A stretch of 21,074 nucleotides of DNA, from NCBI GenBank assembly GCA_025055355.1, contig JANWYM010000012.1:1-21074 (forward strand). The letters are read 5' to 3'. The notes beneath the pieces were generated by a model. That model had not been told where the DNA came from and searched no databases. It saw only the letters and a list, made by a program, of their open reading frames with translations. The translations under genes and the position numbers were made by a program. Source of the stretch: Abditibacteriales bacterium (GTDB lineage: Bacteria > Armatimonadota > Abditibacteriia > Abditibacteriales > JANWYM01). Position 1 is the stretch's first letter, and each line of letters starts with the position of its first letter. Below are positions 7,312 to 15,008 of the stretch, in pieces.

Positions 7312-8625
7312 ATGGGTAGGTCAACTCGGCGTGGCTCGTTGGACGAGTTGCGCAATGTTTGTAATGCGCTCAACTCAGCCCGGGATGCAGATGAGTTAGC
7401 GACTGTTCTGGCGAAATACCTGGTTAACGACTTAGCGTTTGAACAGGTTGTCTTTCTGATTCCCCAGACGGGGTCCGATATCCTCTGTTTGACGGCGGCG
7501 CGTCATCTGGCGGGCGACGCTTCACCGCCCCTGCGCTTTCAGTCGGTCAGTCAGGCGATGTCCTGCGCCGACCGCGCGTGGCTGGAGTACGTATCGGCGA
7601 CGGCTTCGCCGGAGATTGATGCCAATCTCCGCCAGACTTCTTCTCTTTATCGGATCTGCTCGGAGCAACTGGGCTCCTCAAGGCTATGGTATTTTCCCCT
7701 GCGGTGCCGTCAGCATCTGTGGGCGGTCTTAGCGCTGCCTGCGCGGACCAAACGGCGGCAGGAGGGTGAGCACATCCTATCCCTGCTGACCGTTCTCACG
7801 CAGTTCGCGGAATCCGTGCTGGAGCGCGTTCATCCTGCTGCTCCCCAGCCAAGCCGTGACACCGCGCAGGAATATGACGGCAACGAAATCGTAGGCGTTC
7901 TCGCGCATGAACTGCGCAATCCGCTCAACTCCATCAAAGCGGCGGCGCAGTTCCTGCGCGCCAAATACAGCGACCACGCCTCGATTTACAAGTTCCTCAA
8001 CATTATTATTGACGAGGTCGACCACCTGTCGAGTCTCACGACGACCTTGCTGGAATTTGCGCGCCCCCTGCAATTAGACAAGGTGCATTACGACATCAAC
8101 GCCCTGCTGCGCCACCTCCTGCACTTCATGGGGCACGTCTTCACCCAGCACCACATCGAGGTCACCACAGCGTTGGCGTCCAACTTGCCTTATGTCAGCA
8201 TAGATGTCAAGCAGATGGAGCAGGCGATTCGGAACGGGCTGCTCAACGCCATCGAAGCCATGCCGCAGGGAGGACATCTGCACGTCGCCACCCAGTGCGG
8301 AGACGGGCGCACAGTGCAGATTCACCTCATTGACAGCGGCATGGGTATCCCGCAAGACGAGACGGACAAGGTGTTTGCCTCCTTCTACACCACGAAACCC
8401 AACGGGACGGGCTTAGGACTGCCCATCCTGCACAAAATCGTGCGCAGCCACGGCGGGGGCGTTTCCTTAGAAAGCAAACCGGGAGTCGGCACCTCACTCA
8501 CCATATGGCTCCCCGCTGCCGAAACGGCCCCCCATCCCGCGGCGTCGCGGGCGACTCTCAGCCAAGCGATGGAAGTATGCGGGACGCTGGAAGCATCCCC
8601 TCCCGTTAGAGTGGAGGCGACGTAA
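7312..8625 (+). CDS. Soluble GAF-domain sensor histidine kinase (NtrB-like)
   Basis: This is the sensor half of a two-component system that phosphorylates the regulator encoded two bases downstream. Residues 10-175 form a GAF-like sensor with no membrane helix, so the signal is probably cytoplasmic. The H-box VGVLAHELRNPLNSIKAAAQ holds phospho-acceptor His199. The N-box QAIRNGLLNAIEAM (304-317), G1 DSGMGIP (341-347), F-box FASFYTTK and G2 GTGLGL (365-370) complete the HATPase domain, which ends near 401. About 36 further residues are low complexity. ATG 7312 is chosen over an in-frame GTG at 7282 because AGGAG lies seven bases before it. The arrangement with an NtrC-type regulator and rpoN points to sigma-54 control, most simply of the divergent polysaccharide operon. 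Confidence 0.92.
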   Translation: MGRSTRRGSLDELRNVCNALNSARDADELATVLAKYLVNDLAFEQVVFLIPQTGSDILCLTAARHLAGDASPPLRFQSVSQAMSCADRAWLEYVSATASPEIDANLRQTSSLYRICSEQLGSSRLWYFPLRCRQHLWAVLALPARTKRRQEGEHILSLLTVLTQFAESVLERVHPAAPQPSRDTAQEYDGNEIVGVLAHELRNPLNSIKAAAQFLRAKYSDHASIYKFLNIIIDEVDHLSSLTTTLLEFARPLQLDKVHYDINALLRHLLHFMGHVFTQHHIEVTTALASNLPYVSIDVKQMEQAIRNGLLNAIEAMPQGGHLHVATQCGDGRTVQIHLIDSGMGIPQDETDKVFASFYTTKPNGTGLGLPILHKIVRSHGGGVSLESKPGVGTSLTIWLPAAETAPHPAASRATLSQAMEVCGTLEASPPVRVEAT

Positions 8626-8627
8626 CT

Positions 8628-10157
8628 ATGACATCACCCAAAGACACCTTGCTGATTGTAGACGACAACCCTTCCGATCTCTCCGTGACGGCAGCGATTT
8701 TTGAGGAACAAGGGTTCCGCGTCCGCACCGCGCCCAATGGGCAGTCGGCGCTGCTGCTGCTCAAATCGCAGCCCGTCAATGTGCTGATCACTGACTTGAA
8801 GATGCCCGGCATGGACGGGTTAAGCCTGCTGCGCGCCTGCCGCCAAATCCGCCCCGACCTGGAGGCGGTCATCCTCACAGCGCACTCCACCCCGACGACG
8901 GCGTTTCAAGCAGCGAAATTGGGGGCGTGTCACTACATTGAAAAACCCTACGATATCAAGGAACTCACGAGCGCCGTGCAAGAAGCCATCCGTCGCAGTG
9001 CCCACGGCGCGCTGCGCCCCTCGGCGCAAGCCCCGTCCAACGTGGAGGTGGGACGACGCTCCCCCTACGAGAATATCATTGGCTCCTCCCCGAAGATGCA
9101 GAAGGTCTTTCAACTCGTCGCGCGCGCTGCCAACAGCAAAGCGACGGTGTTGATTCGGGGCGAAAGCGGCACGGGCAAAGAACTCATCGCCCGCGCCCTG
9201 CACCAGAACAGCCCCCGCAAAGACCGCCCCTTCGTCGCCATCAACTGCGGGGCGATTCCTGATACGCTCCTCGAAAGCGAACTGTTCGGTCACGAGAAGG
9301 GCGCGTTCACCGGCGCGCTCATCCAGAAGAAGGGACGCTTTGAGTTAGCCGATCAAGGGACTTTGTTTTTGGACGAGATCGGACATCTCTCCCCTGCCTT
9401 GCAGGTCAAACTGCTACGGGTGCTGCAAGAACGAGAGTTTGAGCGTATCGGCGGGACGAAGACGATCAAAGTGGACGTGCGCGTCATCGCCGCCACCAAC
9501 GTGGACCTCGAACGTGCCGTCGCCAACCATACCTTTCGGGAGGACCTTTACTACCGTCTGCGCGTGATTGAAATCTGGCTGCCGCCCCTGCGCGAGCGGC
9601 GCGAGGACTTGCCCGACCTCGTCCACTACCTCATTCAACGTTACAACGCGCAGAACGGCAAGCGCATTACCACCCTCTCCGCCGACGCTTGGAACCTGCT
9701 CTACGAACACTCGTGGCCTGGCAACGTGCGCGAGTTGGAGAACGCCATTGAGCGCGCCATCGTGCTGTCCGACAGCCATGCCGACACCATTGACACCGAT
9801 TTGCTTGCCCCGAACCTTGCGCTGCGGAGGACGACGCTCCAAGCGCCCCATCCTGCCCCGTTGCCTGCGGCGGCAGCCGATTGGTTCTTCCCCTCGCTCG
9901 AGGGCAACGAGGGCAATGGGTCCAGTGACGACAACGAATGCCCTGACGTAACGGATTCTATCTTCGAGCGAGCAGTGAACGCGACCGAGCGACGCCTGCT
10001 GCTCAAAGCCCTTGAACAAACCAACGGCAACCTGACGCGCGCCGCCGCGAAGTTGGGCTTGAGCCTGCGCTCCATCCGTTACTACATGAAGAAACATGCA
10101 ATTTCCAAGCAGAATTGGCTGCCGCTGTTACGCCAAGAGCAAGAGTCCAAGCGTTGA
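8628..10157 (+). CDS. NtrC-family sigma-54-dependent response regulator
   Basis: This transcriptional activator binds enhancers and opens sigma-54 promoters with ATP. The receiver domain (about 7-120) has acidic pocket D12/D13, phospho-acceptor D56 and K106. The AAA+ domain (about 148-375) has Walker A GESGTGKE (178-185), the sigma-54-contact loop GAFTGA (225-230), Walker B TLFLDEIG (245-252) and the downstream arginine-finger region (FREDLYYRL). A flexible linker (about 395-445) leads to a Fis-type helix-turn-helix, LTRAAAKLGLSLRSIRYYMKK, near 474-494 (abbreviated). All key residues are present, so it should be a competent activator. The gap of two bases after the kinase stop, with GGAGG inside the kinase end, indicates translational coupling. 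Confidence 0.95.
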   Translation: MTSPKDTLLIVDDNPSDLSVTAAIFEEQGFRVRTAPNGQSALLLLKSQPVNVLITDLKMPGMDGLSLLRACRQIRPDLEAVILTAHSTPTTAFQAAKLGACHYIEKPYDIKELTSAVQEAIRRSAHGALRPSAQAPSNVEVGRRSPYENIIGSSPKMQKVFQLVARAANSKATVLIRGESGTGKELIARALHQNSPRKDRPFVAINCGAIPDTLLESELFGHEKGAFTGALIQKKGRFELADQGTLFLDEIGHLSPALQVKLLRVLQEREFERIGGTKTIKVDVRVIAATNVDLERAVANHTFREDLYYRLRVIEIWLPPLRERREDLPDLVHYLIQRYNAQNGKRITTLSADAWNLLYEHSWPGNVRELENAIERAIVLSDSHADTIDTDLLAPNLALRRTTLQAPHPAPLPAAAADWFFPSLEGNEGNGSSDDNECPDVTDSIFERAVNATERRLLLKALEQTNGNLTRAAAKLGLSLRSIRYYMKKHAISKQNWLPLLRQEQESKR

Positions 10158-10190
10158 TGAGTTCAGAGGTTGATGAACCTTGCGCGCTAT

Positions 10191-10281
10191 GGCGGCACGG
10201 TCAGAGACCGCCGCCGACCCGGATCCGGGAAGGTCATCCGTAAGTCCCCTCGCTCGACGCCCCGCCGTAAGGCAGGCGTCG
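10191..10281 (+). promoter_or_regulatory. Hairpin-rich spacer between the regulator gene and rpoN
   Basis: Three successive self-complementary elements occur: GGCGGCACGGTC (10191-10202) with GACCGCCGCC (10206-10215), the 12-base palindrome CCCGGATCCGGG (10218-10229), and CGACGCC (10255-10261) with GGCGTCG (10275-10281) enclosing GCC-GTAA-GGC, a GNRA-type tetraloop. None is followed by a T tract. The spacer could dampen or time rpoN expression relative to the upstream pair; this is inference. Confidence 0.45.
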
Positions 10282-10330
10282 TCCTGACGGGTATCCCAGA
10301 ATGGAATCAAGGCTCTCACTCTTTTGACTC

Positions 10331-10344
10331 ACGACCTGGGTCGT
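10331..10344. promoter_or_regulatory. Small dyad just upstream of the rpoN ribosome site
   Basis: ACGACC-TG-GGTCGT is a perfect inverted repeat with a two-base centre, twelve bases before the AGGAGG site of rpoN. It could be an operator or a small RNA hairpin, or it could be chance. Confidence 0.25.
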
Positions 10345-10368
10345 CAGGCTTCAGAAGGAGGAAGAACG

Positions 10369-11799
10369 TTGCTACTCCAGCAAGTACAGGAGCAAAAGTT
10401 AGTCCAGCGCCCCGATGTGCGGCTGCTGATGACAAACACCATTTTACAGATGACCGCCCTGGAACTCGTGCAGCGCATCGAGCAGGAACTACAGGAAAAC
10501 CCGGCGTTGGAGTTAGCCGACGAGGCGGTATGTCCCGCGTGTCAAGCGGTCATGATGGGCGACGATTGCGCGAACTGCGGCTACCGCGCCGACCGCGAGC
10601 CCCCTTTGAACGAGTGGGGGCTGCCGCGCGAGTATCTGTCGGCGCTGCCCTCGTCGCAAGCCAGTGATGACGAGATCGAGGACCCGACGATGAACATCGC
10701 CACGCCCTTCACTCTCCACGAACATCTACGCTGGCAGGCGCAGATGGAACTGTCTGGCGAGCAATGGGAGGTGGCGGATTATCTTATCGGCTGCATCAAC
10801 GATGACGGCTATCTGGAGGGGGACCTTGGTGACATCGCCGCGCGGCTCGGAGTGGACGTGCAGCAGGTTGCATCCGTCCTGCGAACCATTCAAACCTTCG
10901 AGCCGGTGGGTGTGGGCGCCAGCAACTTGCGGGAATCGCTGCTCATCCAACTCAACGACCTGCGCGAGCAAGGCGTCCGCTGCGACCTCGCCGAACGCAT
11001 CATTCGCGACCATCTTGACGACCTCGCGCGTCGCTGCTACCAACGCATCGCCAGCCGCCTTGCCGTGCCGTTAGAGGCCGTGATTGAAGCCGCCGACTTT
11101 ATTGTGAGGAACTTGACTCCCTACCCCGGGCGCCTGTTCCGCCCGCCGTGGAACGTTAAAGGCGTGGAGAGGAACCTGCCGGCAAAACCCGAAGTCATTA
11201 TCACCCGCCACGGCAATCAATATGAAGTAGAAGTTTTGCAGTTGAAGGACGCCCTGCTCCGCGTCAATCAGTTCTACCGCCACCTTTACCGGGAGATGCA
11301 GCGCAACCGGAACCGCTACTCGGAAACCGAACGCCACCATGTCACGCAGTGCGTCAAGCGCGCCGAGCTGTTCATCGAGAACCTGAAGCGGCGGAACGCC
11401 ACCCTCACACTCATCGTGGAGGCGTTGATTGAATGTCAGCGCGACTTCTTCGACCACGACGGCGACCGCGCCTATCTAAAGCCGCTGACCAAAAAACACC
11501 TCGCCGCCCTGGTGGGGCGCGACGTCTCCACCGTCAGCCGCGCGACCAGCAATAAGTTCGTGCAGATTCCACCTTACGGGCAGGTCGTCAGTTTTGATAT
11601 CTTCTTTGAAGCCGCCCCCGATGCCAAAGACCTCCTGCGGCAACTCATCGCGCAGGAAGACCCTCTGCATCCGTTGAGCGACCAGGAAATCGCTAAACGA
11701 CTGCAGTCAGCAGGCTTCGCCGTCGCGCGGCGCACGGTGGCGAAATACCGCCGTCTGTTGAAGATCCCCCCCACCTTCAGCCGCCGCGCTGTCCAATAA
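10369..11799 (+). CDS. rpoN: RNA polymerase sigma-54 factor with a zinc-ribbon-like insert
   Basis: This is the alternative sigma factor that recognises -24/-12 promoters and needs an activator such as the one encoded upstream. Region I is LLQQVQEQKLVQRPDVRLLM through LQENPALEL (about 2-49). A Cys4 motif CPAC-N8-CANC (55-70) sits in the variable region, unlike most RpoN proteins. The core-binding domain follows (FTLHEHLRWQAQ ... FEPVGVGASNLRESL), then the DNA-binding helices, and the RpoN box ARRTVAKYRR (453-462) close to the C-terminus. The TTG at 10369 is chosen because AGGAGG lies seven bases upstream and it gives a normal 476-residue length; an in-frame start at 10324 has no such site. 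A strong terminator follows. Confidence 0.95.
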   Translation: MLLQQVQEQKLVQRPDVRLLMTNTILQMTALELVQRIEQELQENPALELADEAVCPACQAVMMGDDCANCGYRADREPPLNEWGLPREYLSALPSSQASDDEIEDPTMNIATPFTLHEHLRWQAQMELSGEQWEVADYLIGCINDDGYLEGDLGDIAARLGVDVQQVASVLRTIQTFEPVGVGASNLRESLLIQLNDLREQGVRCDLAERIIRDHLDDLARRCYQRIASRLAVPLEAVIEAADFIVRNLTPYPGRLFRPPWNVKGVERNLPAKPEVIITRHGNQYEVEVLQLKDALLRVNQFYRHLYREMQRNRNRYSETERHHVTQCVKRAELFIENLKRRNATLTLIVEALIECQRDFFDHDGDRAYLKPLTKKHLAALVGRDVSTVSRATSNKFVQIPPYGQVVSFDIFFEAAPDAKDLLRQLIAQEDPLHPLSDQEIAKRLQSAGFAVARRTVAKYRRLLKIPPTFSRRAVQ

Positions 11800-11865
11800 G
11801 CCGAGCGGGCGTCGGTGGCGGAGGACGTTCGAGGGCCAGGTTGCTTTTATTCCGTCCTTCAACGA

Positions 11866-11897
11866 AAAGAGAGGCTGATTGCAGCCTCTCTTTTTTT
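11866..11897 (+). terminator. Strong intrinsic terminator after rpoN
   Basis: AAAGAGAGGCTG (11866-11877) pairs perfectly over 12 bases with CAGCCTCTCTTT (11882-11893) around an ATTG loop, followed by an unbroken T run to 11897. The preceding A run also makes it partly bidirectional. Confidence 0.93.
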
Positions 11898-11939
11898 ATC
11901 ACTAAGCTTTTGCGCCTTGCCCTTTCCTTCGAAAATCCC

Positions 11940-12056
11940 TGTCATTGTGAGCGGGGCGAAGCGATCCCCTACCTGTCATGGCGAGCAGCGCGAAGCAATC
12001 CCCTACGGAGGAGGTTGCTGCGGCGCAGGAGATCGCGTCGCCCCGCTCGCCATGAC
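11940..12056. repeat. Interspersed GTCATnGnGAGC...GAAGCnATCCCCTAC-type repeat element
   Basis: Two direct copies start TGTCATTGTGAGCGGGGCGA (11940) and TGTCATGGCGAGCAGCGCGA (11974) and end in GATCCCCTAC or CAATCCCCTAC. An inverted copy (GGAGATCGCG ... CGCTCGCCATGACG, 12028-12056) closes the unit. The core resembles the widespread GTCATTGCGAGC...GAAGCAATC small repeats of many bacteria. It has no coding capacity. Together with the terminator it fills the 338-base convergent spacer 11800-12137; nothing else was seen there. Confidence 0.65.
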
Positions 12057-12137
12057 GTCTTCCTGCAGCGGCAAGGGAGAGAAGCGCGAAACGCAAAAGT
12101 TGAGTTTATCACGACATTGACAGGCGGGACGCCTATC

Positions 12138-13004
12138 CTACGACCACCGATAGACCTTAACGCCTGGTGTGGCAGCGAGCGCGAACGCCCATCGGTCGCG
12201 CCACATCGCGTAGTCGTCCTGCACCGTCGCCGGGCGCAGCCGACTTCTGACGATGAAAGACGGATAAAACGGCCGACCCGTCGGCACCGCTGCGTCATGA
12301 TAGCGCAGATCGAAACTCCAGCGCACGGTGTCGCTCTCATTAGGACGCGCCCGGTGCAGAGTGTAGTTATGGAACAGAATCACACTGCCCCTTCGCACCG
12401 GGAGCGGGACGGGATCGCCTGGGGGGATTTCTTCGGGGGGGATGGTCAATCCGTGCGGCGTCATCTGATGGCGTCGCAAACCCAGCCGATGGCTCTGGGG
12501 TAACACCTCCAAGCATCCATTCTCCAGCGTGGCGTCCACCAGAGGAATCCATATCGTCAAGATAAAATACGGGTCGGCTTCGGGCCAGAACACGCCCGCG
12601 TCCTGGTGCCACGGTGTCGGGCGCGCTCCCTGCTGCACGGGCAACACCGCCCGCAGGTGCTGCGTGGGATTGCAGACGATTTCGCCCCCGACCAGCGACT
12701 CAGCGATATCCAACACTTTGGGGTTGAGGAGAAAACGGAACGTCGCCGCGCCGCGCACCTGCATGATGTCCAACTCGCTTGCCACCTCTGGCGCTTCGAC
12801 GGCGAGACGCGCTAACCGCCGCTCAAAAGGCTCGTCCGCGTAAAGCGAACTCACTTTCCCCTCCGCCCAGAGCCGCCGGGCTCGCTCGTCAATCACAGCG
12901 GAGTATTCCTCGACCACCGGCTGCAGGTCGTCTTCCCGCAGCACGTTCTCCAGCACGAGATAACCGTTCTCGTGAAACGACGCCATCTGGGCTGCCGTCA
13001 ACAT
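12138..13004 (-). CDS. Phytanoyl-CoA dioxygenase (PhyH) family protein
   Basis: This is an Fe(II)/2-oxoglutarate-dependent oxygenase of 288 residues. The facial triad is visible as WHQDAGVFW (His133, Asp135) and the distal His217 in LFHNYTLHRARPNES. Arg228 in VRWSFDLRY is placed to hold 2-oxoglutarate. The middle ILTIWIPLVDATLENGCLEVLPQSH region is typical of the PhyH fold. ATG 13004 has GGAGGG about ten bases upstream. It is the last gene of the minus-strand metabolic group and is convergent with rpoN. Bacterial members of this family act on diverse small molecules, so the substrate cannot be named. Confidence 0.9.
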   Translation of the reverse strand: MLTAAQMASFHENGYLVLENVLREDDLQPVVEEYSAVIDERARRLWAEGKVSSLYADEPFERRLARLAVEAPEVASELDIMQVRGAATFRFLLNPKVLDIAESLVGGEIVCNPTQHLRAVLPVQQGARPTPWHQDAGVFWPEADPYFILTIWIPLVDATLENGCLEVLPQSHRLGLRRHQMTPHGLTIPPEEIPPGDPVPLPVRRGSVILFHNYTLHRARPNESDTVRWSFDLRYHDAAVPTGRPFYPSFIVRSRLRPATVQDDYAMWRDRWAFALAATPGVKVYRWS

Positions 13005-13028
13005 TGCCGATCTTCCCTCCCCAAAAAC

Positions 13029-13130
13029 ATCGTCCTCGTCGTCGTCCTCGTCCTCGGTCGTTTCAGCCGATCAGATAATGACAAAACGAGTAATGACGAG
13101 AACGAGGACGACGACGAGGACGAGGACGAT
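13029..13130. repeat. Inverted GTCCTC/GAGGAC short-word arrays
   Basis: A pyrimidine-rich array of GTCCTC and GTC words (13029-13058) is mirrored by a complementary GAGGAC/GAC array (13095-13130). They are separated by about 36 unrelated bases and would form a long imperfect hairpin. The array fills the spacer between the PhyH and creatininase genes. Read as codons it gives only Asp/Glu runs, which is why it creates spurious open frames. Confidence 0.75.
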
Positions 13131-13139
13131 TCTCCCTCC

Positions 13140-13904
13140 CTAATACGGAAACCGCTCGTCCATCTCCGCATCCGATAACTCCTTGATGAAACGCGCCAGC
13201 CGCTCGACGATGACCGCGATGAATCGCTGCCCTTTCTCCCGCGTCGCCTGGCGCGGGTCGCCGACCGTCGAGTCTTCCGTCAACAGATGCCACGGGCGGG
13301 TGATGGTCGCCCACCCTCGGTTGAGGGCTTCAAACCGCGTCGGGTTCACGCTGCCATCACCCGCGTTGGCGAGGTGAACGAGGTGCGGTTGCAACTCCAA
13401 CATGCACGAGGTTTCCATCTCGTTGGCGTGGTCGCCACCATGGGTGAAAATGTCGCCTGCCACATCGTCGCCCACCCGCCACCAGTCCACGAGAACCATA
13501 AACACCTTCGTCCGCCCGTGCAGGTCGCGCAGCAGCGGCTTGAAGTCGTTGCCGCCGTGCCCGTTGAAGAGGATGAACTTGCGAACGCCATGATATTCCA
13601 ATGCGTGAACGATGTCCGTCACGATGAGGTTAAGCGTGGACTGCTTCACGTCCATCGTCAGCGGAAACGCCATCATGTTGCTGTCGCAGCCGTAAGGAAT
13701 CGTCGGCAGCAGAATCACCTTCGCGCCCAAGCGATGCGCCGCCTCGCAGACCCGGTCTGCGATGCCTTCCGCCTCGTAGTTGTCCGTGCCGTAAGGCAGA
13801 TGCAACCCGTGCGGCTCCGTCGCGCCGATGGGCAGCACGGCGACTTCATACCGCCGCTCGCGGACGAGTTTATACGTGACCTCCTGAAGTTTCCATTCTC
13901 TCAT
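13140..13904 (-). CDS. Creatininase-family amidohydrolase
   Basis: This is a metal-dependent amide hydrolase of about 254 residues. PIGATEPHGLHLPYGTDNYE (25-44) contains metal ligands Glu30, His32 and Asp41 in the family's spacing. FNGHGGND and the later HANEMETS supply the remaining histidine and glutamate. The family includes creatininase, the formamide hydrolase ArfB and the mycofactocin peptidase MftE. No mycofactocin or flavin genes are nearby, so the substrate is open. ATG 13904 follows an in-frame TTG at 13907; no strong ribosome site is visible, which leaves the start less certain. It lies within the minus-strand group beside a sugar-acid dehydratase. Confidence 0.88.
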   Translation of the reverse strand: MREWKLQEVTYKLVRERRYEVAVLPIGATEPHGLHLPYGTDNYEAEGIADRVCEAAHRLGAKVILLPTIPYGCDSNMMAFPLTMDVKQSTLNLIVTDIVHALEYHGVRKFILFNGHGGNDFKPLLRDLHGRTKVFMVLVDWWRVGDDVAGDIFTHGGDHANEMETSCMLELQPHLVHLANAGDGSVNPTRFEALNRGWATITRPWHLLTEDSTVGDPRQATREKGQRFIAVIVERLARFIKELSDAEMDERFPY

Positions 13905-13913
13905 CAAGAACGA

Positions 13914-13953
13914 AATGGTTAAGGGTCAATGGTTAATGCAACCATCAACCATT
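13914..13953. repeat. Inverted AATGGTT/AACCATT word pair arrays
   Basis: AATGGTT occurs twice (13914-13920, 13928-13934) and is answered by AACCAT (13940-13945) and AACCATT (13947-13953). It can fold into a hairpin and occupies the whole spacer between the creatininase and cysteine-synthase genes. Confidence 0.7.
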
Positions 13954-13954
13954 C

Positions 13955-14884
13955 TCAGTCCCACAACCCCGTGCTGAAATACCGCTCGCCGGTGTCGTTG
14001 AAGGTGGTCACGATGCGCCCCCTCTTCGCCGCTTTCGCCGCTTGCAGCGCGCCCCAGAGATACGCGCCCGACGACTGTCCGACAAACAATCCCTGCTTCG
14101 CCAGACGTTGGGACATCGCGTAGGCGTCCTCCGTCTTAACGCGCAGGGTCACGTCCACCACGCTCTCGTCAAAAATCGCCGGCACGATGTCGCCCGGATG
14201 CCCCAGTGGCTTCAAGCCTTCGACGCCGGGAAACTCTTCGGGGATGACGCACCAGACTTCAATCTTCGGGTTATGCTCCTTCAGTCGTCGCCCGATGCCC
14301 GTAATCGTCCCGCCCGTGCCGACCCCGGCGACGAAGTGCGTGAGACGCCCGCCCGTCTGCTTGAGAATCTCCACCGCCGTCGTCTCGTAGTGCGCCTTCC
14401 AGTTGTCCGCGTTGCTGTATTGGTCGCAAAAGAAATACCGCTCCGGGTCGCTCTCATAGCGGCGGCGCACCTCGCGCAGCGCTTCGTCGTAGCCCTTGAG
14501 CGGGTCGGTGAAAATGATACTCGCCCCGTGGGCGCGGATGCGCTTCTTGCGTTCCGCGCTGGCGTTGCCCGGCATGACCATCTCCACCCGGTAGCCCAGC
14601 GCCGCGCCAATCATCGCATACGCAATCCCTGCGTTGCCCGACGTCGAATCCAAAATCGTCTGGCGCGGTGTCAGCCGCTCGTTGCGAATCGCCTCCGTCA
14701 GCATCTGCAGCACCGGTCGGTCCTTAATCGAACCGCCGGGGTTCAACATCTCCGCCTTCGCTAATATCTCCACCTCGGGCAGTTCCCGCGCAAACAGGTC
14801 GACGCGAATCAGGGGGGTGTTTCCGATGAGCTGCAAAATCGGAAAGCGCGAAAGGTCATCCAAATCTCGCTTCGTCGCTGCCAT
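13955..14884 (-). CDS. PLP-dependent cysteine synthase family protein
   Basis: This is a fold-type II PLP enzyme, 309 residues long, expected to join an activated serine (O-acetyl- or O-phosphoserine) with a sulfide donor. The lysine Schiff base is Lys54 in NPGGSIKDRP. Substrate-loop STSGNAG (80-86), phosphate-cup GVGTGGT (187-193) and GQSSGA (269-274) are all present. IGNTPLIRV near the N-terminus is typical. The GGSIKDRP form resembles CysM or O-phosphoserine-type enzymes more than classical CysK, but this is not decisive. ATG 14884 is chosen because GGAGGA lies about eight bases upstream; the open frame extends to a TTG at 14902. The DNA context gives no other sulfur genes. Confidence 0.9.
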   Translation of the reverse strand: MAATKRDLDDLSRFPILQLIGNTPLIRVDLFARELPEVEILAKAEMLNPGGSIKDRPVLQMLTEAIRNERLTPRQTILDSTSGNAGIAYAMIGAALGYRVEMVMPGNASAERKKRIRAHGASIIFTDPLKGYDEALREVRRRYESDPERYFFCDQYSNADNWKAHYETTAVEILKQTGGRLTHFVAGVGTGGTITGIGRRLKEHNPKIEVWCVIPEEFPGVEGLKPLGHPGDIVPAIFDESVVDVTLRVKTEDAYAMSQRLAKQGLFVGQSSGAYLWGALQAAKAAKRGRIVTTFNDTGERYFSTGLWD

Positions 14885-14952
14885 CTTGCTTTCCTCCTCC
14901 AAGAGGACAGATGAGCAAATCGGTTGCCAACACAGGGGGATTCATTTTATAG

Positions 14953-15005
14953 GGTTCATGGGGTTCATGAACTCATGAGCTCACGAACCCATGAACCCAT
15001 GAACC
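14953..15005. repeat. Inverted GGGTTCAT/ATGAACCC word arrays
   Basis: GGGTTCATGGGGTTCATGAA (14953-14972) is answered by GAACCCATGAACCCATGAAC (14985-15004) around a GAGCTC centre. The arms pair with a few bulges. The element fills most of the spacer between the cysteine-synthase and dehydratase genes and ends just before the latter's stop codon. Confidence 0.75.
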
Positions 15006-15008
15006 ACT

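Noticed and set aside
11841..12503. 220-residue plus-strand frame across the terminator
   Set aside because: It runs through a strong terminator and a non-coding repeat, then antisense to the PhyH gene.
12972..13178. Frame encoding an Asp/Glu-rich stretch
   Set aside because: It is produced by the inverted short-word array, not by protein selection.
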